Below, in pieces: positions 37,881 through 48,900 of a stretch of 64,000 bases of DNA. Source of the DNA: Streptomyces humidus (lineage in GTDB: Bacteria > Actinomycetota > Actinomycetes > Streptomycetales > Streptomycetaceae); assembly GCF_014649655.1 (NCBI RefSeq), contig NZ_BMTL01000015.1:124001-188000 (forward strand). Reading direction: 5' to 3'. The translations under genes were made by a program, and so were the position numbers. Below the pieces are notes generated by a model. The model made no database searches, was not told the origin of the DNA, and saw nothing but the letters and a program-made list of their open reading frames with translations. The first letter of the stretch is position 1, and the number at the start of each line of letters is the position of its first letter.

Positions 37881-40265
37881 TCATGAATGGTGGGGGACAT
37901 CGCCCGGGGCGGTCCCGGCGTAGGCGGCCAGACGCTCGCCGAGGACCCGGGCCGCTCCGGTCATCAGCAGATCGGCGATGCGTTCGACGTGCCGCTCCGG
38001 CCAGGGCTCCAGTGCGGTGCCGCGGACGCAGCGGTTGAAGGCGCCCGCCGCGGGCCCGCAGTGCACCTGGTAGTTGGCGCGCTCGGCGGGGTCGCCCTCC
38101 TGGGCGGCCCGGTTGGTGCGGGCGAAGTACGACTTGAACAGGAGGGCCATACGGTGCCGGGGATCCCGCTCGGCCCGTTCGAGCTCATGCACGCGGCCGG
38201 TGTCCCGGTAGTGGGCGCAGGTCTGTTTCCACGCCTGGTCCAGCGGGGCGCGCAGGCAGTCGCGCTCCAGCCAGGTGCGGGTCGCCTGGTCGAGGTCGTC
38301 CAGGCCGCCGTGGCCGCGGTACAGCTGGTACAGCTTGTTGGCGCGGGCCGCGAAGAGAGTGCCCTTGCGGACCACCTGGACACGGGAGCCGAGTTCGAAC
38401 AGGTCGCCGGCGGGCGCGTACGCGGTGTCCTGGACGTCCACGGCGGCCAGCAGGTCCTTCACCGCGTCCGAGGTGCCCGCCTGCGGTGAGCACTGGTTGA
38501 CGGAGCCGGTGACGACGAAGTCGGCGCCGAGGACGAAGGCCGCCGCGACCGCCTCGGGGGTGCCCAGCCCTCCGCAGGCCCCGACCCGCAGACGGCGGGC
38601 GTAGCCGTGCCGTGCCGTCAGCCGCTCGGCCAGCGCGGCGGTCGTCGGCACGAGGGCCAGGCTGACGCCGCCGTCGGTGTGGCCGGCCGAGTCGCCTTCC
38701 ACGCAGATGTCCTGCGCCACGGGCAGTCCGCGTGCCGCGTCTGCCTCGGAGGGGGTCAGCAAGCCCTCGGAGACCAGACGCCGCAGCAGCTCCTCGGCGG
38801 GCGGCGCCATGAAGTGGGCGGCCACCTCGGGACGCGAGCACTTGGCGACCAGGGTGCGCACCGCGACGGGGGCGCCGTCGGCGGCGCGGTGGGCGCCGGT
38901 GAACCGGTAGCGGACGATCGCCGGGGTGACGGTGGTGAAGGCGGCTGCCTCCACGTGCCGGACGTCGTGCCGCAGCAGCAGGTCGGTCAGGGCGTCCTCG
39001 GCGCCGGGACGGGTGAGGTCGTGCAGCAGGTTCACCCCGTAGCGGCCGTCGAGGCCGGGGGTGCGGGCGAGTTCGGTGAGAGCCTTCTCGACGGTGCCGA
39101 GGTCCAGTCCGCCCGCGCCGAAGTAGCCGCGCAGCCCTGCCCGCCCGAGCCGGGCGACCAGTTCGACGGAGGACACCCCCCGGAACATGCTGCCGGCGAG
39201 ATAGGCGTAGCGCACCCCGTGGTCCTGCCGGAACTCCGCGCTGCCGAGCCGGGCGGCGGCCGGGTCACGGACGAGTTCCGGCTCGGGGGCGGCGGGGGCG
39301 GTGGCGTCCCCCGGTACCGCCGCATGCACCGACACAGCCGCAGGCACACGCGCCGGCGACGCAGGCACACGCGCCTCTACAGGACCAGGCTCCCGCTGCG
39401 GCTGCGGCTGCTGCACGGCCTCCGGTTCGGCCAGCACCGACTCCCACATCGGCCGCAGCATGGGGCGCGGGCCGAACTCACGGGCCTCGGTCACGCCCCG
39501 CCGTAGCAGTTCGCGCAGGGTCTCGTGCCAGCGCACCGGAGCCGCGATCTGCCGGGCCAGCAGGTCCGCGACACGGTCGGCGGGGTAGGGCCGGCCGGTC
39601 ACGTTGGCGATCACGGGGATGCGCGGCGGACGGAACTCCACGGTGTCGAGGAACGCGGCGAAGCGTTCCTGGGCAGGGCGCATGTGCCGGGAGTGGAAGG
39701 CGCCGCTGGTGACCAGCGGGACACAGCGGGCGCCCGGCGTGGCCCGTACCGCGGTGCGTACCGCCCGTACGGACTCGGCCGGCCCCGACACCACCACCTG
39801 CGTGGCGGTGTTGAGGTTGGCGAGGTCGACGTCGGCGGCCCCGCAGCGGTCGAGCAGGGCGCGGACCGCGTCGGGCGTGAGGCCGACGACGGCCAGCATG
39901 GCGCCGCCGTCCGCCTCCCCCATCAGCTCTCCGCGCCGCCGCACGATCCGCAGGCCGGTCTCGAAGTCGAAACAGCCCGCGGTGAGCAGCGCGTTGTACT
40001 CGCCCAGACTGTGTCCCGCCAGGAGGTCGGGGCCGGGGCCCTCCGCCAGCGCCTCCGCGGAGGCGAGCGCGTTGACGACGTACAGCGCGGGCTGGGTCCA
40101 CCGGGTGCGGTTCAGCCGACCGTCGGGGTCGTCCAGGCACAGCGCGCGCACGGACTCGCCGAGGATCCGGTCGGCGGTCGTCACGAACTCGGGAAAGCGG
40201 TCGAAGAGCGCCTCCCCCATTCCGGGGCGCTGTGCCCCCTGGCCGGCGAAGAGCCAGGCCTTCAC
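37881..40265 (-). CDS. Bifunctional trans-acyltransferase / PfaD-type enoyl reductase (AT-ER 1)
   Basis: This 794-aa LnmG-type protein has an N-terminal malonyl-CoA acyltransferase (1 to about 280) with Ser86 in AGHSLGEY, the carboxylate-binding Arg in RRRGELM, and His191 in SGAFHSRHM. These motifs favour malonyl. The C-terminal FMN-dependent oxidoreductase (about 340-790) keeps the key PfaD features GVNLLHDL, DSAGHTDGG, ACGGLGTPEAVAAAFVLGAD and VTGSVNQCSPQAGTSD. It should load malonyl onto all the AT-less modules, and the ER may reduce one enoyl intermediate. The GTG at 40265 overlaps the stop of the upstream duplicated-domain gene. The second AT-ER at 49315 has a degraded ER, so this copy is the better candidate for both activities. 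Confidence 0.93.
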   Translation of the reverse strand: MKAWLFAGQGAQRPGMGEALFDRFPEFVTTADRILGESVRALCLDDPDGRLNRTRWTQPALYVVNALASAEALAEGPGPDLLAGHSLGEYNALLTAGCFDFETGLRIVRRRGELMGEADGGAMLAVVGLTPDAVRALLDRCGAADVDLANLNTATQVVVSGPAESVRAVRTAVRATPGARCVPLVTSGAFHSRHMRPAQERFAAFLDTVEFRPPRIPVIANVTGRPYPADRVADLLARQIAAPVRWHETLRELLRRGVTEAREFGPRPMLRPMWESVLAEPEAVQQPQPQREPGPVEARVPASPARVPAAVSVHAAVPGDATAPAAPEPELVRDPAAARLGSAEFRQDHGVRYAYLAGSMFRGVSSVELVARLGRAGLRGYFGAGGLDLGTVEKALTELARTPGLDGRYGVNLLHDLTRPGAEDALTDLLLRHDVRHVEAAAFTTVTPAIVRYRFTGAHRAADGAPVAVRTLVAKCSRPEVAAHFMAPPAEELLRRLVSEGLLTPSEADAARGLPVAQDICVEGDSAGHTDGGVSLALVPTTAALAERLTARHGYARRLRVGACGGLGTPEAVAAAFVLGADFVVTGSVNQCSPQAGTSDAVKDLLAAVDVQDTAYAPAGDLFELGSRVQVVRKGTLFAARANKLYQLYRGHGGLDDLDQATRTWLERDCLRAPLDQAWKQTCAHYRDTGRVHELERAERDPRHRMALLFKSYFARTNRAAQEGDPAERANYQVHCGPAAGAFNRCVRGTALEPWPERHVERIADLLMTGAARVLGERLAAYAGTAPGDVPHHS

Positions 40266-41161
40266 GCGCCCGGGCGGAGCTGGTACGGCAGCAGCACGGT
40301 GTCCTCGATGGTGCCGGGCACGAAGGAGCGGCCCCAGGTGCCGCCGCCCTTGCGCTCGGCGATGAACTGCCGCTCACCGAGGGCCAGGAAGCCCTTGTCG
40401 GTGCGCTCGAGCTCGAGGAGTTCCTGGTAGGCGTCGAAATCCTTGAGGTGGATGAGCCAGTGCAGGCGGTCCATCACGCCGAACGTCTCCTCGTAGAGGT
40501 AGGAGGTGGCGCGGCCGGGCAGCTTGCGGTTGACCTCGTTCTGCCACGCGAAGGCGTACAGGCGGGCCTCCTTGCGGAACTCGTGCGAGGCCTGGCCGCT
40601 GCGGTGCAGGGTGAGGAGCGCGTTCGCGGAGTGCAGCAGCTCGGTGTCGGGCTGCCCGGTCTGGAGTCTGGCCGGGTCCACCCAGAGTTCGCCGCTGTCG
40701 TGGTCGTCCTCCTCGTGCACGAGTCCGTGCTGCGGGACGAGGATGCGCTCGCGCACGGAGCCCTCGACGACGGCACGGCCCCACACTCCGGCCCCGGCGT
40801 CGTCGACCACGGCGTCGCTCTCCAGCATGTCGATCATCTTCTCGTCGTGATCGACCATGTGGAGGCTGATGGCGTAGTCGTTGGGGGTCTTCCAGTGGAT
40901 CAGCCAGTGCACCCTGTCCTGCTTGCCGAACGCCTCCTCGTAGAAGTAGAAGGAGGCGCCGTTGAGGTCGGCCTGGTTCATGTAGGCGATCACGTCGGCG
41001 AAGAGCTTGCGGCCCTCGACGCGGTGCTCGTACTTCAGCTGGGCGCTGCGGGCGATGGTGAAGCCCGAGTTGCCGGAGTGCAGCAGCTTGTCGGCGGGCA
41101 CGGGGCTCTGGGCCGACGCCGGGCTGGGACCGGCCGCGCTCCGGGCTGTCCGCTGTTCCAT
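40262..41161 (-). CDS. Internally duplicated protein of unknown function (copy B)
   Basis: This 299-aa paralogue of the protein at 36929 has the same two-half design. The first half has LLHSGNSGFTIARSAQLKYE and YEEAFGKQDRVHWLIHWK. The second has LLHSANALLTLHRSGQ and LYEETFGVMDRLHWLIHLK. Both copies share the H-W-L-I-H core and a conserved ending, G-x-W-(D/G)-S...E (GRWDSLMLEG here replaced by GTWGRSFVPG). The ATG at 41161 is preceded by GGAAGG. It is the first gene of its operon, with a cluster-type operator 95 bp upstream, which links it firmly to the pathway. The function is unknown to me. No catalytic motif or signal peptide is visible. Confidence 0.75.
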   Translation of the reverse strand: MEQRTARSAAGPSPASAQSPVPADKLLHSGNSGFTIARSAQLKYEHRVEGRKLFADVIAYMNQADLNGASFYFYEEAFGKQDRVHWLIHWKTPNDYAISLHMVDHDEKMIDMLESDAVVDDAGAGVWGRAVVEGSVRERILVPQHGLVHEEDDHDSGELWVDPARLQTGQPDTELLHSANALLTLHRSGQASHEFRKEARLYAFAWQNEVNRKLPGRATSYLYEETFGVMDRLHWLIHLKDFDAYQELLELERTDKGFLALGERQFIAERKGGGTWGRSFVPGTIEDTVLLPYQLRPGA

Positions 41162-41228
41162 GGAATGGCCGTCCTTCCAGTGCGCAGAATGCGTGGCTCG
41201 TGCCGGGCCTGGGAGGCCGGCGCGAGCC

Positions 41229-41271
41229 ACGCTAGGCGGACCGCGGTCCGGGTGCTGCACAACTTTGAGCA
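41229..41271 (-). promoter_or_regulatory. Crp/Fnr-like operator and -10 upstream of the AT-ER 1 operon
   Basis: The operator in the direction of transcription is TGCTCA-AAGT-TGTGCA (41271 to 41256), followed 21 bp later by TAGCGT (41234 to 41229). The hexamer is identical to that upstream of the P450. The start codon of the first gene is 67 bp further on. The gap separates this operon from the upstream MFS gene. Confidence 0.75.
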
Positions 41272-41298
41272 GGCGGGGGCGGTCCCGCCGGCCCGGGT

Positions 41299-42858
41299 TC
41301 AGCCGGCCGCGGGGGCCTCCTGCGCCGGCTGCTCGGCGGCGGGTTCGGTCCTGCGGGGCATCTCCTTGAGGAACAGCGACACCAGGAGGGCGATGCCGAC
41401 CAGCAGGACGCACACCAGGAACATGTCGCCCATGGCGCGCGCGTACCCGTCCAGCGCGTCCGCGCGCACCGGTTCGGGCAGCCGGTGCAGGGCTGTGACG
41501 CCCTGGTCGGCGGCGCGTGCCGCGTCCTGGCCGACGTCGGTCAGCCGGTCGGTCACCCGGCTGGTGAGGACGGTGCCGAGGACCGCGACCCCGACCGCCG
41601 ACCCCATCCGCTGGAAGAAGTTCGCGGCGCTGGTGGCCGCGCCGATGTCCTGCGGGGGCACGGAGTTCTGTACGGCGGTGATGACGGGCTGCATCACGAG
41701 GCCGATGCCGGCGCCGAACAGGAAGGCGTACAGGCCGATCTGCCAGTAGGGGGTGTCGGCGGTGAGCCGGGACAGCAGCAGCATGGTGACGACCAGCAGC
41801 GCGGAGCCGGAGACGGGGAACACCTTGTAGCGGCCGTTCTTGCTGATCAGCTGGCCGGAGGCGATGGAGGTGAAGGTCAGCCCGAACATCGCCGGGAGCA
41901 TGGCGAGTCCGGAGCGGGTGGAGGACATGTCCATCACGGCCTGGAAGTACAGCGGCAGGAAGACGATGCCGGCGAACATGGCGGCGCCGGCGAGCAGCCC
42001 GAACAGGGCTCCGACGCCGAAGACCGGGTTGCGGAACAGGCTCATGGGGATGACCGGTTCGGCCGCCCGGGTCTCCGCCCACACGAACAGGACGGCGAGG
42101 GCGACGGCGCCGACGGCCAGCAGCAGCGAGCCGGGCGCCGCCCAGCCGTAGGCGTCACCGGCCCAGTTGAGGTACAGCAGGGCGCACACGACGGCGCCGG
42201 CGACCAGGGCGGCGCCGGCGAAGTCGACGGTGTGCCGGCGCTGGGGACTGCGGATGCGCAGGCCGACGGCGGTCGCCACCAGAGCCAGCACGCCGACCGG
42301 CACGTTGATCAGGAAGATCCAGCGCCAGCCCGGGCCGTCCGTGAACCAGCCGCCGACCAGCGGCCCGATGACGCTCGACAGGCCGAACACGGCCCCGAAC
42401 ATGCCCTGGTAGCGGCCTCTGCGCTCCGGCGGGACGACGTCGGCGATCACCGCGAGCGCCAGCACGAACAGCCCTCCCGCGCCGAGCCCTTGGATCCCGC
42501 GGAAGACGATGAGCTGCCAGATGCTCTGCGCGGCGCCGCACAGCACCGACCCGACGACGAAGACGCCGATGGCGCACTGCACCACGGTCCGGCGGCCGTA
42601 GAGGTCGGACACCTTGCCCCACAGCGGGGTGACCGCCATGGAGGCGACCAGGTAGATCGTCACCACCCAGGGCAGGCGTTCCAGACCGCCCAGTTCGCCG
42701 ACGATGCTCGGCAGGGCGACGCTGACGACGGTCTGGTCCAGTGCCGACAACAGCATCCCCGCCATCACACCGGCGATGGCCAGCGCGGCCTGGCGAGGGG
42801 TGGGCAGGGCCGGTGCCGCGTCCGCGGGCCCGGGGGCCGCCTCTGCGGAGTTGTCCAT
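41299..42858 (-). CDS. DHA2-type 14-TM MFS drug exporter
   Basis: This 519-aa membrane transporter of the EmrB/QacA (DHA2) family probably exports the product and gives self-resistance. It has 14 hydrophobic segments. Family motifs are LDQTVVSVALPSI in TM1, the loop motif GKVSDLYGRRTV between TM2 and TM3, RGIQGLGAGG in TM4, and motif C GPLVGGWFTDGPGWRWIFLI in TM5. The ATG at 42858 follows GGAAGGAAACACC. It is the last gene of the HMGS 2 operon, 46 bp after the middle PKS. Leinamycin-family clusters commonly carry such exporters. Confidence 0.95.
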   Translation of the reverse strand: MDNSAEAAPGPADAAPALPTPRQAALAIAGVMAGMLLSALDQTVVSVALPSIVGELGGLERLPWVVTIYLVASMAVTPLWGKVSDLYGRRTVVQCAIGVFVVGSVLCGAAQSIWQLIVFRGIQGLGAGGLFVLALAVIADVVPPERRGRYQGMFGAVFGLSSVIGPLVGGWFTDGPGWRWIFLINVPVGVLALVATAVGLRIRSPQRRHTVDFAGAALVAGAVVCALLYLNWAGDAYGWAAPGSLLLAVGAVALAVLFVWAETRAAEPVIPMSLFRNPVFGVGALFGLLAGAAMFAGIVFLPLYFQAVMDMSSTRSGLAMLPAMFGLTFTSIASGQLISKNGRYKVFPVSGSALLVVTMLLLSRLTADTPYWQIGLYAFLFGAGIGLVMQPVITAVQNSVPPQDIGAATSAANFFQRMGSAVGVAVLGTVLTSRVTDRLTDVGQDAARAADQGVTALHRLPEPVRADALDGYARAMGDMFLVCVLLVGIALLVSLFLKEMPRRTEPAAEQPAQEAPAAG

Positions 42859-42904
42859 GACGGGTGTTTCCTTCCGTGGGGTGGGACGGGCGGCGGGCCG
42901 GGTG

Positions 42905-45900
42905 CTACGGCACCCGCTCCGCCGGACTGGATCCTGGAATGCCGCCCGTCACCTGGCGGGTGACGAAGCGCAGATCGAGGATGGCGGCGCGGGCGGGCGC
43001 AGGCCGGGGCTCCGCGGGCGGCCGGGGGGCCGGGGCGGAGCCGCCGTCCGGCTCCCGCTCCAGCCACAGCCGCCGTCGCGCGTACGCGGGTGCGGGCAGG
43101 GGCTCGCGCACCGGGACTCCCGCCGGCCGCTCGGCCGGGTCCAGAGCGGAGGCGACCAGGTGGGCGTTGGTGCCGCCGAGCCCGAAGGAGCTGAGTCCGG
43201 CCACCCGCCGCTCGGGCGGCGCCGTCCACTGCCCGGCCGCGGTCGCGGGCCGGAACGGCGAGTGGGCGAAGTCGAAGCGCGGGTTGGGCGTCTCGCAGAA
43301 CAGGGTGGGCGGCACGACCGCGTGCTCCAGGCTCAGCGCGACCTTGATCAGGCCCGCCACACCGGCCGCGCTCAGCAGATGGCCGACGTTGGCCTTGAGG
43401 CTGCCGATCGCGCACCGGCCGTAGGGTTCCTCGGCGCCGGCGAACGCGTCGGTGAGGGCCTTGAGTTCCATCGGGTCGCCGATCCTGGTGGCGGTGCCGT
43501 GCGCTTCCACCAGCCCGATCTCCTCGGCGCGCCGCCCGGCCGCGGCCAGGGCCTTGCGGACGACATCGGTCTGGGCGGCCGGGTTCGGGGTGGTCGTTCC
43601 CATGGTGTGGCCGTCGTTGTTGACGGCGACCGCCTCGATCACCGCGTGGACGCGGTCGCCGTCGCGCAGGGCGGCGGCCAGCGGCTTCAGCAGGACGGCG
43701 CCGCAGCCCTCCCCCGGCACGATGCCGTCCGCCCGCTCGTCGAACGGCCGGCAGCGCCCGGTGGGCGACAGCACCCGCGCGGCGCTGAACTCCAGGTAGG
43801 GCCGCTCGTCCAGCAGGATCTCCACCCCGCCGGCCAGGGCCAGTTCGGCCTCCCCGGACAGCACGCTGCGGCACGCCAGCTGCACGCTCACCAGTGAGGA
43901 CGAACAGGCGCTGTCCACCACCAGGCCGGGGCCCCGGAAGTCGAAGCGGTGGGCCACCTGCGCGGCCAGGAAGTTCTGGTCGGACTGGAGCACGTCCGGC
44001 CGCAGGGGCGCGCGCAGCGGGTAGGAGGAGATCCGCCCGCCGACGAAGACGCCCACGTCCCGGCCGCGCAGTTCCTCGCCCCGGTAGCCGGCGTCGGCCA
44101 CACAGTCCCGGGCGGCTTCCAGGAACAGTCGGATCCCCGGGTCCAGCACGGTGGCCTCGTCGTCGGTGAGCTGGAACGGCTCGGGGTCGAACAGGTCCAG
44201 CCCGTCCAGGAAGCCGCCCCATTTCCCGTTGCTGCGGCCCAGTTCGTGCTCGGGGCGGTAGTAGGTCCCGGTGTCCCAGCGTCCGGCCGGCACCTCGGTG
44301 ACGGAACATCGGCCTTCGAGCAGGTTGCGCCAGAAGGCGGCGACGTCCGGGGCGCCGGGGAAGCGTCCGGCCATGCCGATGACGGCGACCCTGCCGTCGG
44401 TACGGCCGCCGGCCGGGGGCGCGGTGGCGGGCGGGGCCGTCGGCGCCGGAACCGGCGGCCCGCTCTGCGCCCGCGGCGGCCCGGTCGCCGGGTCCGCCGT
44501 CGGGGCGACCGGTTCGGCGCGGGGGGCGAGGCCGGCGGAGGTCAGATGGTCGTGGAGCTGTCGGACCGAGGGGTACTCCAGCAGCAGCGACGGCGGAAGG
44601 CGCTTGCCGACGGCCCTCTCCACGTGCTCCAGCAGTTCGCCCAGCATCACGGACTCCACGCCGAGATCGGCGAAGTCGGCCGTGATGTCGAGGTCGGCCT
44701 CCGGGGTGCCGAGCACCGCGCACACCAGCGGGACCAGCCAGGCGGGACCGCTGTCGGCGGGCGGCGCCTGCCGTGCCGGCGGCACGTCCGCCACAGGCCC
44801 CGGCGGCGTCGCCGGTGCCGGGTCCGGGTCGGCCACAGGCTCCGCGGGCGTCACCCGTACGGGGTGCGGGTCGGCTGCCGGTCCGTCCGGCGTCTCGCCC
44901 TTCCGGGTGACCGGCAACGTCTCCGCGTCGAAGGAGGAGTCCAGGGGGACGGCCGGCAGGACCGTGCCGCCCCAGGGCATGGCGATCACCTGTTCCAGGA
45001 TGCGCAGCCCCGTGGCGTCGTCGACGGTGTCCAGGCCGACCGGGGCGCAGACGTTGTCCTTGCCGCGTGCCGCTCCGCTCTGCGTCCACATCGGCCAGGC
45101 CACGGAACGGAAGTGGCCGCCGCCGCTGCGGACCCGGTGGTTCAGCAGCAGGTCCATCGCCGCGTTGGCCGCCGCGTAGTCGGTGACGCCGACGGCGAGG
45201 CGCGGGATCATGGCACAGGCCGAGGAGAACGCCACGAAGAAGTCGAGCCGGTCGCCCTCGCACAGGGCGGCCAGCGTCTCCATGCCGTCGGGCTTGGGCG
45301 CGAAGGTGGCGCGGACGGCGGCGGTGTCCTTGCCGACGAAGGCGGGCCGGCCGGCGCCGAGACCGCCGGCGCAGTGCACCACACCCCCGAGAGAACCGAG
45401 TTCGGACCGCACCCGCTCCAGGAAGGCGCCGAGGGCGGCCCTGTCGGTGAGCGGACCGGTGTGGACCAGGACGCGCGCGCCGAGCTGTTCCAGTCGCCGT
45501 ATGCCGGCGACGGCCTCCGCCTCGGCGGCGCCGAGCGCCCCGGCGGTGTCCCACCGGGCGCGGGGCGGCAGCGGCCGGGCTCCGAGCACCGCGATCGCCC
45601 GCGCTCCGCGCTGGACGAGGTGCGCGGCGACCCGGGCGCCGATGCCCCGGGTGCCCCCGGTGACGACGTAGGCGCGGCCGGGGTCCGGGGCGAGCGGGGT
45701 GTGCCGGGCCAGGGTGGGACGCAGGACGGGTTCGTAGCGCAGTCCGTGCCGGTGGCAGATCTCGGCCCGGTCGCCCGGCCGGCGCCACTCGCCCCACAGC
45801 GTCGCGGCCAGCCCTTCCGGGTCGGCGGTGGGCAGGTCGGTGTCGAGGACGGTGGTGTCCAGTCGTCCGTACTCGGCGCCGAGGCAGCGCAGGAACCCCG

Positions 45901-48900
45901 CCATGCGGGCGCCGGACGGGCAGGGGGCGGGACCGTCGAGGTCCTGGAGGCCGCGTACCGCCTGGATGCCGCGCAGCCTGGCGCCGGGCCGGGCGCCGAG
46001 GAGCCGGCGGATCAGCAGCAGACGGGCGGTCCAGGGGCCGGGGTCGTCGGGGTCGGGCCGGTCGAGGTCGGTGAGGTCGATCCAGCCGGCGATCACCGGG
46101 TGGCGGGCGAGCAGGTCGTCGGTGACGGCCTCGGCCTGGCCGTCGTCGCCGAACTCCCCCACGGCGCCCGGGGAGTGACCGCCATGGCCTCCGTGACCGC
46201 TTCGGACGTCGTGGACGAGGACCGGGACGACGGCGCCGGGGGGCGCCGTGCGCGCGAGCGCGTCGGCCAGGGCCCGGGTCGCGGCGCCGTACAGGCACAC
46301 CACGGCGCCCTCGGCGGGGCCGTTCCCGGCGGTCGCCTCGCCGGTGGGCAGCCATTCGCGGCGCAGCAGCACGGTGTCCTCGCCGTCCTGGACTTCCTGG
46401 CCGTCCTGGCCGTCCTGCCGAGGGGGCGGTGTGCCGCGGGAGGGCCCGGTGTCCGGCGAGGCGACGGGCCTGCCGGTGGCGTCGTCCTCCGCGCGGTCGT
46501 CGTTCTCGCGGATCCAGCACCGCATCCCGGCGAAGGGGTACGTCGGCAGGGTGGTGACGCGTGGCGTGGCGCCGGTGTGCAGCCGGGCCCAGTCGACGGG
46601 CCCGCCGGTCACCCAGTGCCGGGCGAGCGCGGGAAGGTCGGGGTCGGGGCCGTCCGGCAGCAGGCGCCCCTGGGGGCGGCCGCCGTGCGGCGCCCGGCCG
46701 CCGACCACGCCCCCGGCGCCGGTGTCCCCGCCCGCCGCGAACTCCGCCAGGCGGTCCGCGGCCTCCGCCGCGTCGGCGGCGACGAGCGCGAGCCGGGCAC
46801 GCAGTGGCTCGCGGCCGACCTGGAGGGTCCAGGCGACGTCGGCGAGCGCGGCCGGCTCCGGGCGGCGCAGCCAGGCGGCGAGGCGGGACGCGGCGTCCTT
46901 CAGACGCTGTTCGTCGTGTGCCGAGAGCACGAGCAACTGAGGGGCCGGGGCGGTGTCCGTGCCGGGGTGCTGCGCGGGGAACTCCTCCAGGACGACGTGG
47001 GCGATGGTCCCGCCGGCGCCGAAGGAGCTGATGCCCGCGCGGCGGGGGCGCGGCGCGCCGTCCGGTCCGGTCGGCCGCGGCCAGGGGGCGGCGGTGCTCT
47101 GGGCGCGGAAGGGCACGGCGTCCCAGTCGATGTTCGGGTTGAGCCGGTCCACGTGCAGGGTCGGGGCCAGGGCGCCGTGTTCCATCTGGAGCAGGCTCTT
47201 GGTGAGCGCGGCGATGCCGGCCGCGGCCTCGGCGTGCCCGATGGTGGACTTGACCGAGCCGATCGGCAGCGAGCCCGGCGGACGGTCGTCGCCGCCGAAC
47301 ACGCGGGTGAGACCGTCGATCTCGACCGGGTCGCCGAGTGCGGTGCCGGCGCCGTGGGCCTCCACGTAGTCGATGTCGGCGGGCCGCAGTCCCGCGTCGG
47401 CGAGGGCGTCCCGGACGACCTCGCTCTGGGCGACGGGGGACGGCACGATGTAGCCGTTGGTGCGTCCCGCGTGCACCACGGCGGTGCCCCGGATCACGGC
47501 GCGCACCCGGTCGCCGTCGGCCAGGGCCCGGGCCAGGGGCTTCAGCACCAGCACGCCGACCGCCTCGGCCGGCACGAACCCGTCGCCGCCCGCTCCGAAG
47601 CTGCGGCAGCGCCGGGAGCTGGCGGTCAGGGACATGAGCCGCTGCTGGACGAACTTGTTCGGGTGCAGGGAGAGGTTGACGGCCCCGGCGAGGGCGATCT
47701 CGCAGTCCCCGGCGCGCAGTGCGCGCACGGCCAGGTGCAGGGCGGCCAGCGAGGAGGAGCACATGGTGTCGACGGCGAGGCTGGGGCCGTGCAGGTCGAG
47801 GATGTACGAGACGCGGTTGGCGATGTTGCCGAGCGCGCCGCCGCTGTAGGCGGGGCGTCCGCGCCGGGTCTCCTCGACGCCGAAGAAGGCGTAGTCGGCG
47901 TACATGGCGCCCGCGTAGACGCCGACGCGCGACCGGTGCCGTTCACGCAGCCGTTGCCGGGGGTAGGCGGCGTTCTCCAGGGCGGCCCAGGCCGTCTCCA
48001 GGAAGAGGCGCTCGTGCGGGTCCATGAGCGCGGCGTCGCGGGGGGTGATGCCGAACAGCAGCGGGTCGAAGCGGTCGACGCCGTCGAGGAAGCCGCCGGT
48101 CATGTCCTCGACGGGCCAGCCGGGCCGGTGCCGGTCGGCGGGCAGGCCGGTGACGCAGTCGTGTCCGGACCTCAGGTTGTCCCAGAACGTCTCCAGGTCC
48201 GGGGCCTGCGGGTAGCGGCCCGCGACGCCGATGACGGCTGTCGCGCCGTCGGTCCCGGTGGACGGGGCCGGAGCGGGGCCGGGAACGGGAGCCCGGGCCG
48301 CAGCGGACGCCGACCGGGGGGCGCTCTCCGTCCGTCCGGTGTCCGGCGTGCGGCGCGGGGTGGCTCCGCAGCGGTGTACGGCGTCCTCGGCCACGTGGGC
48401 CAGGTCGCCGTGCTCGAAGAACAGGGTCAGGCTGCCGACCCCCCAGTCCTCCGCGAGCAGCCGGTTGAGTTCGCCGATCTGCAGCGACGTCAGCCCGTAC
48501 TCCACGAAGGGCGTGTGGGCGTCGAGTTCGCTCCTCGGGATCCCGGACACCTGGGCGTAGCGGTCCAGGAGGGCGGTCTCCAGGTCCGCCACGCGCGGGT
48601 CCGCCCCCGCCCCCGTGTCCCGTGCGGCGTCGGCGGCCTGCGCCCGGGGGGACGGCGGCGCGGCCGCGCCGGCGGTGACGAAGGGGTACACCGGCAGGGC
48701 GACGCGGGCGCGTGGCGTGTGCCAGTAGGTCTCCCAGGGCAGGTCGGCCCCCTGGACCCACAGAGCGGCCGCCTCGGCGGCGGTGCCGGGCGCGCCGGCC
48801 GGCGCCCGGCCGGCCCGCCCGGTGTGGACGGCCGGGTCGGGCCGGCCGGCGAGGAAGGAGCCGAGCGCGGCGACGACACCGGCGAGATCGGGGTGGACGA

